Positions 5,526 to 5,784 of a stretch of DNA of 5,784 nt are shown here, in pieces. Location: the NCBI GenBank assembly GCA_018725275.1, contig QLUC01000101.1:1-5784 (forward strand), written 5' to 3'. The stretch's first letter is position 1. Every line of letters starts with the position of its first letter. Both the position numbers and the translations under genes were made by a program. The stretch comes from Bacillota bacterium. Its GTDB lineage: Bacteria; Bacillota; UBA994. Below the pieces are notes generated by a model that saw only the letters and a list, made by a program, of their open reading frames with translations, did not search any database and was not told the DNA's origin.

Positions 5526-5784
5526 TCAATATTGCTTAGCTTGCTCTTCCCCGGCCAATACACGACAGACGCCTTCAGCAAGTGCTAACATCTCATCTTC
5601 ACCTGGCCAGACCTTCACCGGGGCAATAAATTCTACGTATTGGGAAACATCCCTGACCAAGCAATCCGAGTTGGCTAGGCCTCCCGTCAAGATTATGGCA
5701 TCTACTTTGCCCTGAAGGACGGTAGACATGGCGCCGATTTCCTTAGCAATTTGGTAGGACATAGCTCGCATAATCAGCTGCGCC
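5526..5784 (-). CDS. buk: Second butyrate/branched-chain fatty acid kinase, C-terminal part (start lies outside window)
   Basis: The last 85 residues of an ASKHA-family butyrate kinase. The frame is open to the window edge: codons before the apparent ATG at 5771 read AQLI and align with AGLI of the complete kinase, so that ATG is internal and the gene continues beyond 5784. Visible are YQIAKEIGAM, KVDAIILTGGLA (adenosine-binding region) and PGEDEMLALAEG, all matching the end of the downstream buk. By eye a little under 60% of aligned residues are identical, with the block GKVDAIILTGGLA invariant and the segment after it divergent with one gap. Conservation of the C-terminal motifs and normal termination suggest a functional gene, though the catalytic N-terminal half cannot be seen. 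It ends 15 nt before ptb, so both kinases are probably on one transcript. Confidence 0.9.
   Translation of the reverse strand, partial: AQLIMRAMSYQIAKEIGAMSTVLQGKVDAIILTGGLANSDCLVRDVSQYVEFIAPVKVWPGEDEMLALAEGVCRVLAGEEQAKQY

Noticed and set aside
5158..5715. 185-codon plus-strand open frame
   Set aside because: It lies antisense across ptb and the upstream kinase, has arginine/serine/alanine-rich composition typical of a shadow frame, and no recognisable motifs.
5526..5771. A complete 81-aa small protein starting at the ATG at 5771
   Set aside because: The frame is open upstream to the window edge and the upstream codons align with the complete butyrate kinase, so this ATG is an internal methionine.
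1..5784. CRISPR arrays, tRNA/rRNA genes, insertion sequences or phage genes
   Set aside because: No regularly spaced direct repeats, no RNA gene signatures and no transposase or integrase motifs were seen. Almost all of the window is accounted for by conserved metabolic genes.

Overview
The window is a tightly packed, single-strand block. Every gene I can support lies on the minus strand, so transcription runs from high to low coordinates. Strong AGGAGG-type ribosome binding sites, frequent GTG/TTG starts, medium G+C and the protein families present point to an anaerobic Bacillota (Clostridia-type) bacterium. This is inference from gene content; no phylogenetic marker is present.

In order of transcription the layout is: the C-terminal end of a butyrate/branched-chain acid kinase that begins outside the window (5526-5784); a phosphate butyryltransferase (ptb, 4605-5510); a complete second kinase (buk, 3527-4603); a P-loop NTPase of unknown role (2818-3534); and a four-subunit ferredoxin-dependent 2-oxoacid oxidoreductase of the 2-oxoisovalerate (VOR) type. 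The VOR genes are a 2x[4Fe-4S] ferredoxin subunit (2612-2815), alpha subunit vorB (1536-2600), TPP-binding beta subunit (782-1534) and gamma subunit (237-785). Junctions range from an 8-nt overlap to about 15 nt, so this is almost certainly one operon with translational coupling. It ends at a convincing intrinsic terminator (174-209). After a short leader with two dyads, a new gene starts at 81 and runs off the window; only 27 codons are visible and they look like a membrane-anchored N-terminus.

Together the genes describe a substrate-level phosphorylation module. VOR oxidises a branched-chain 2-oxoacid to an acyl-CoA and reduces ferredoxin, Ptb exchanges CoA for phosphate, and Buk transfers the phosphate to ADP, giving ATP and a short (branched) fatty acid. 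It mirrors the ptb-bcd-buk-lpd-bkd operon of Bacillus, with the NAD-dependent dehydrogenase complex replaced by a ferredoxin enzyme. The least explained parts are the two diverged kinases flanking one ptb and the NTPase embedded between the acid-forming and oxidoreductase halves.
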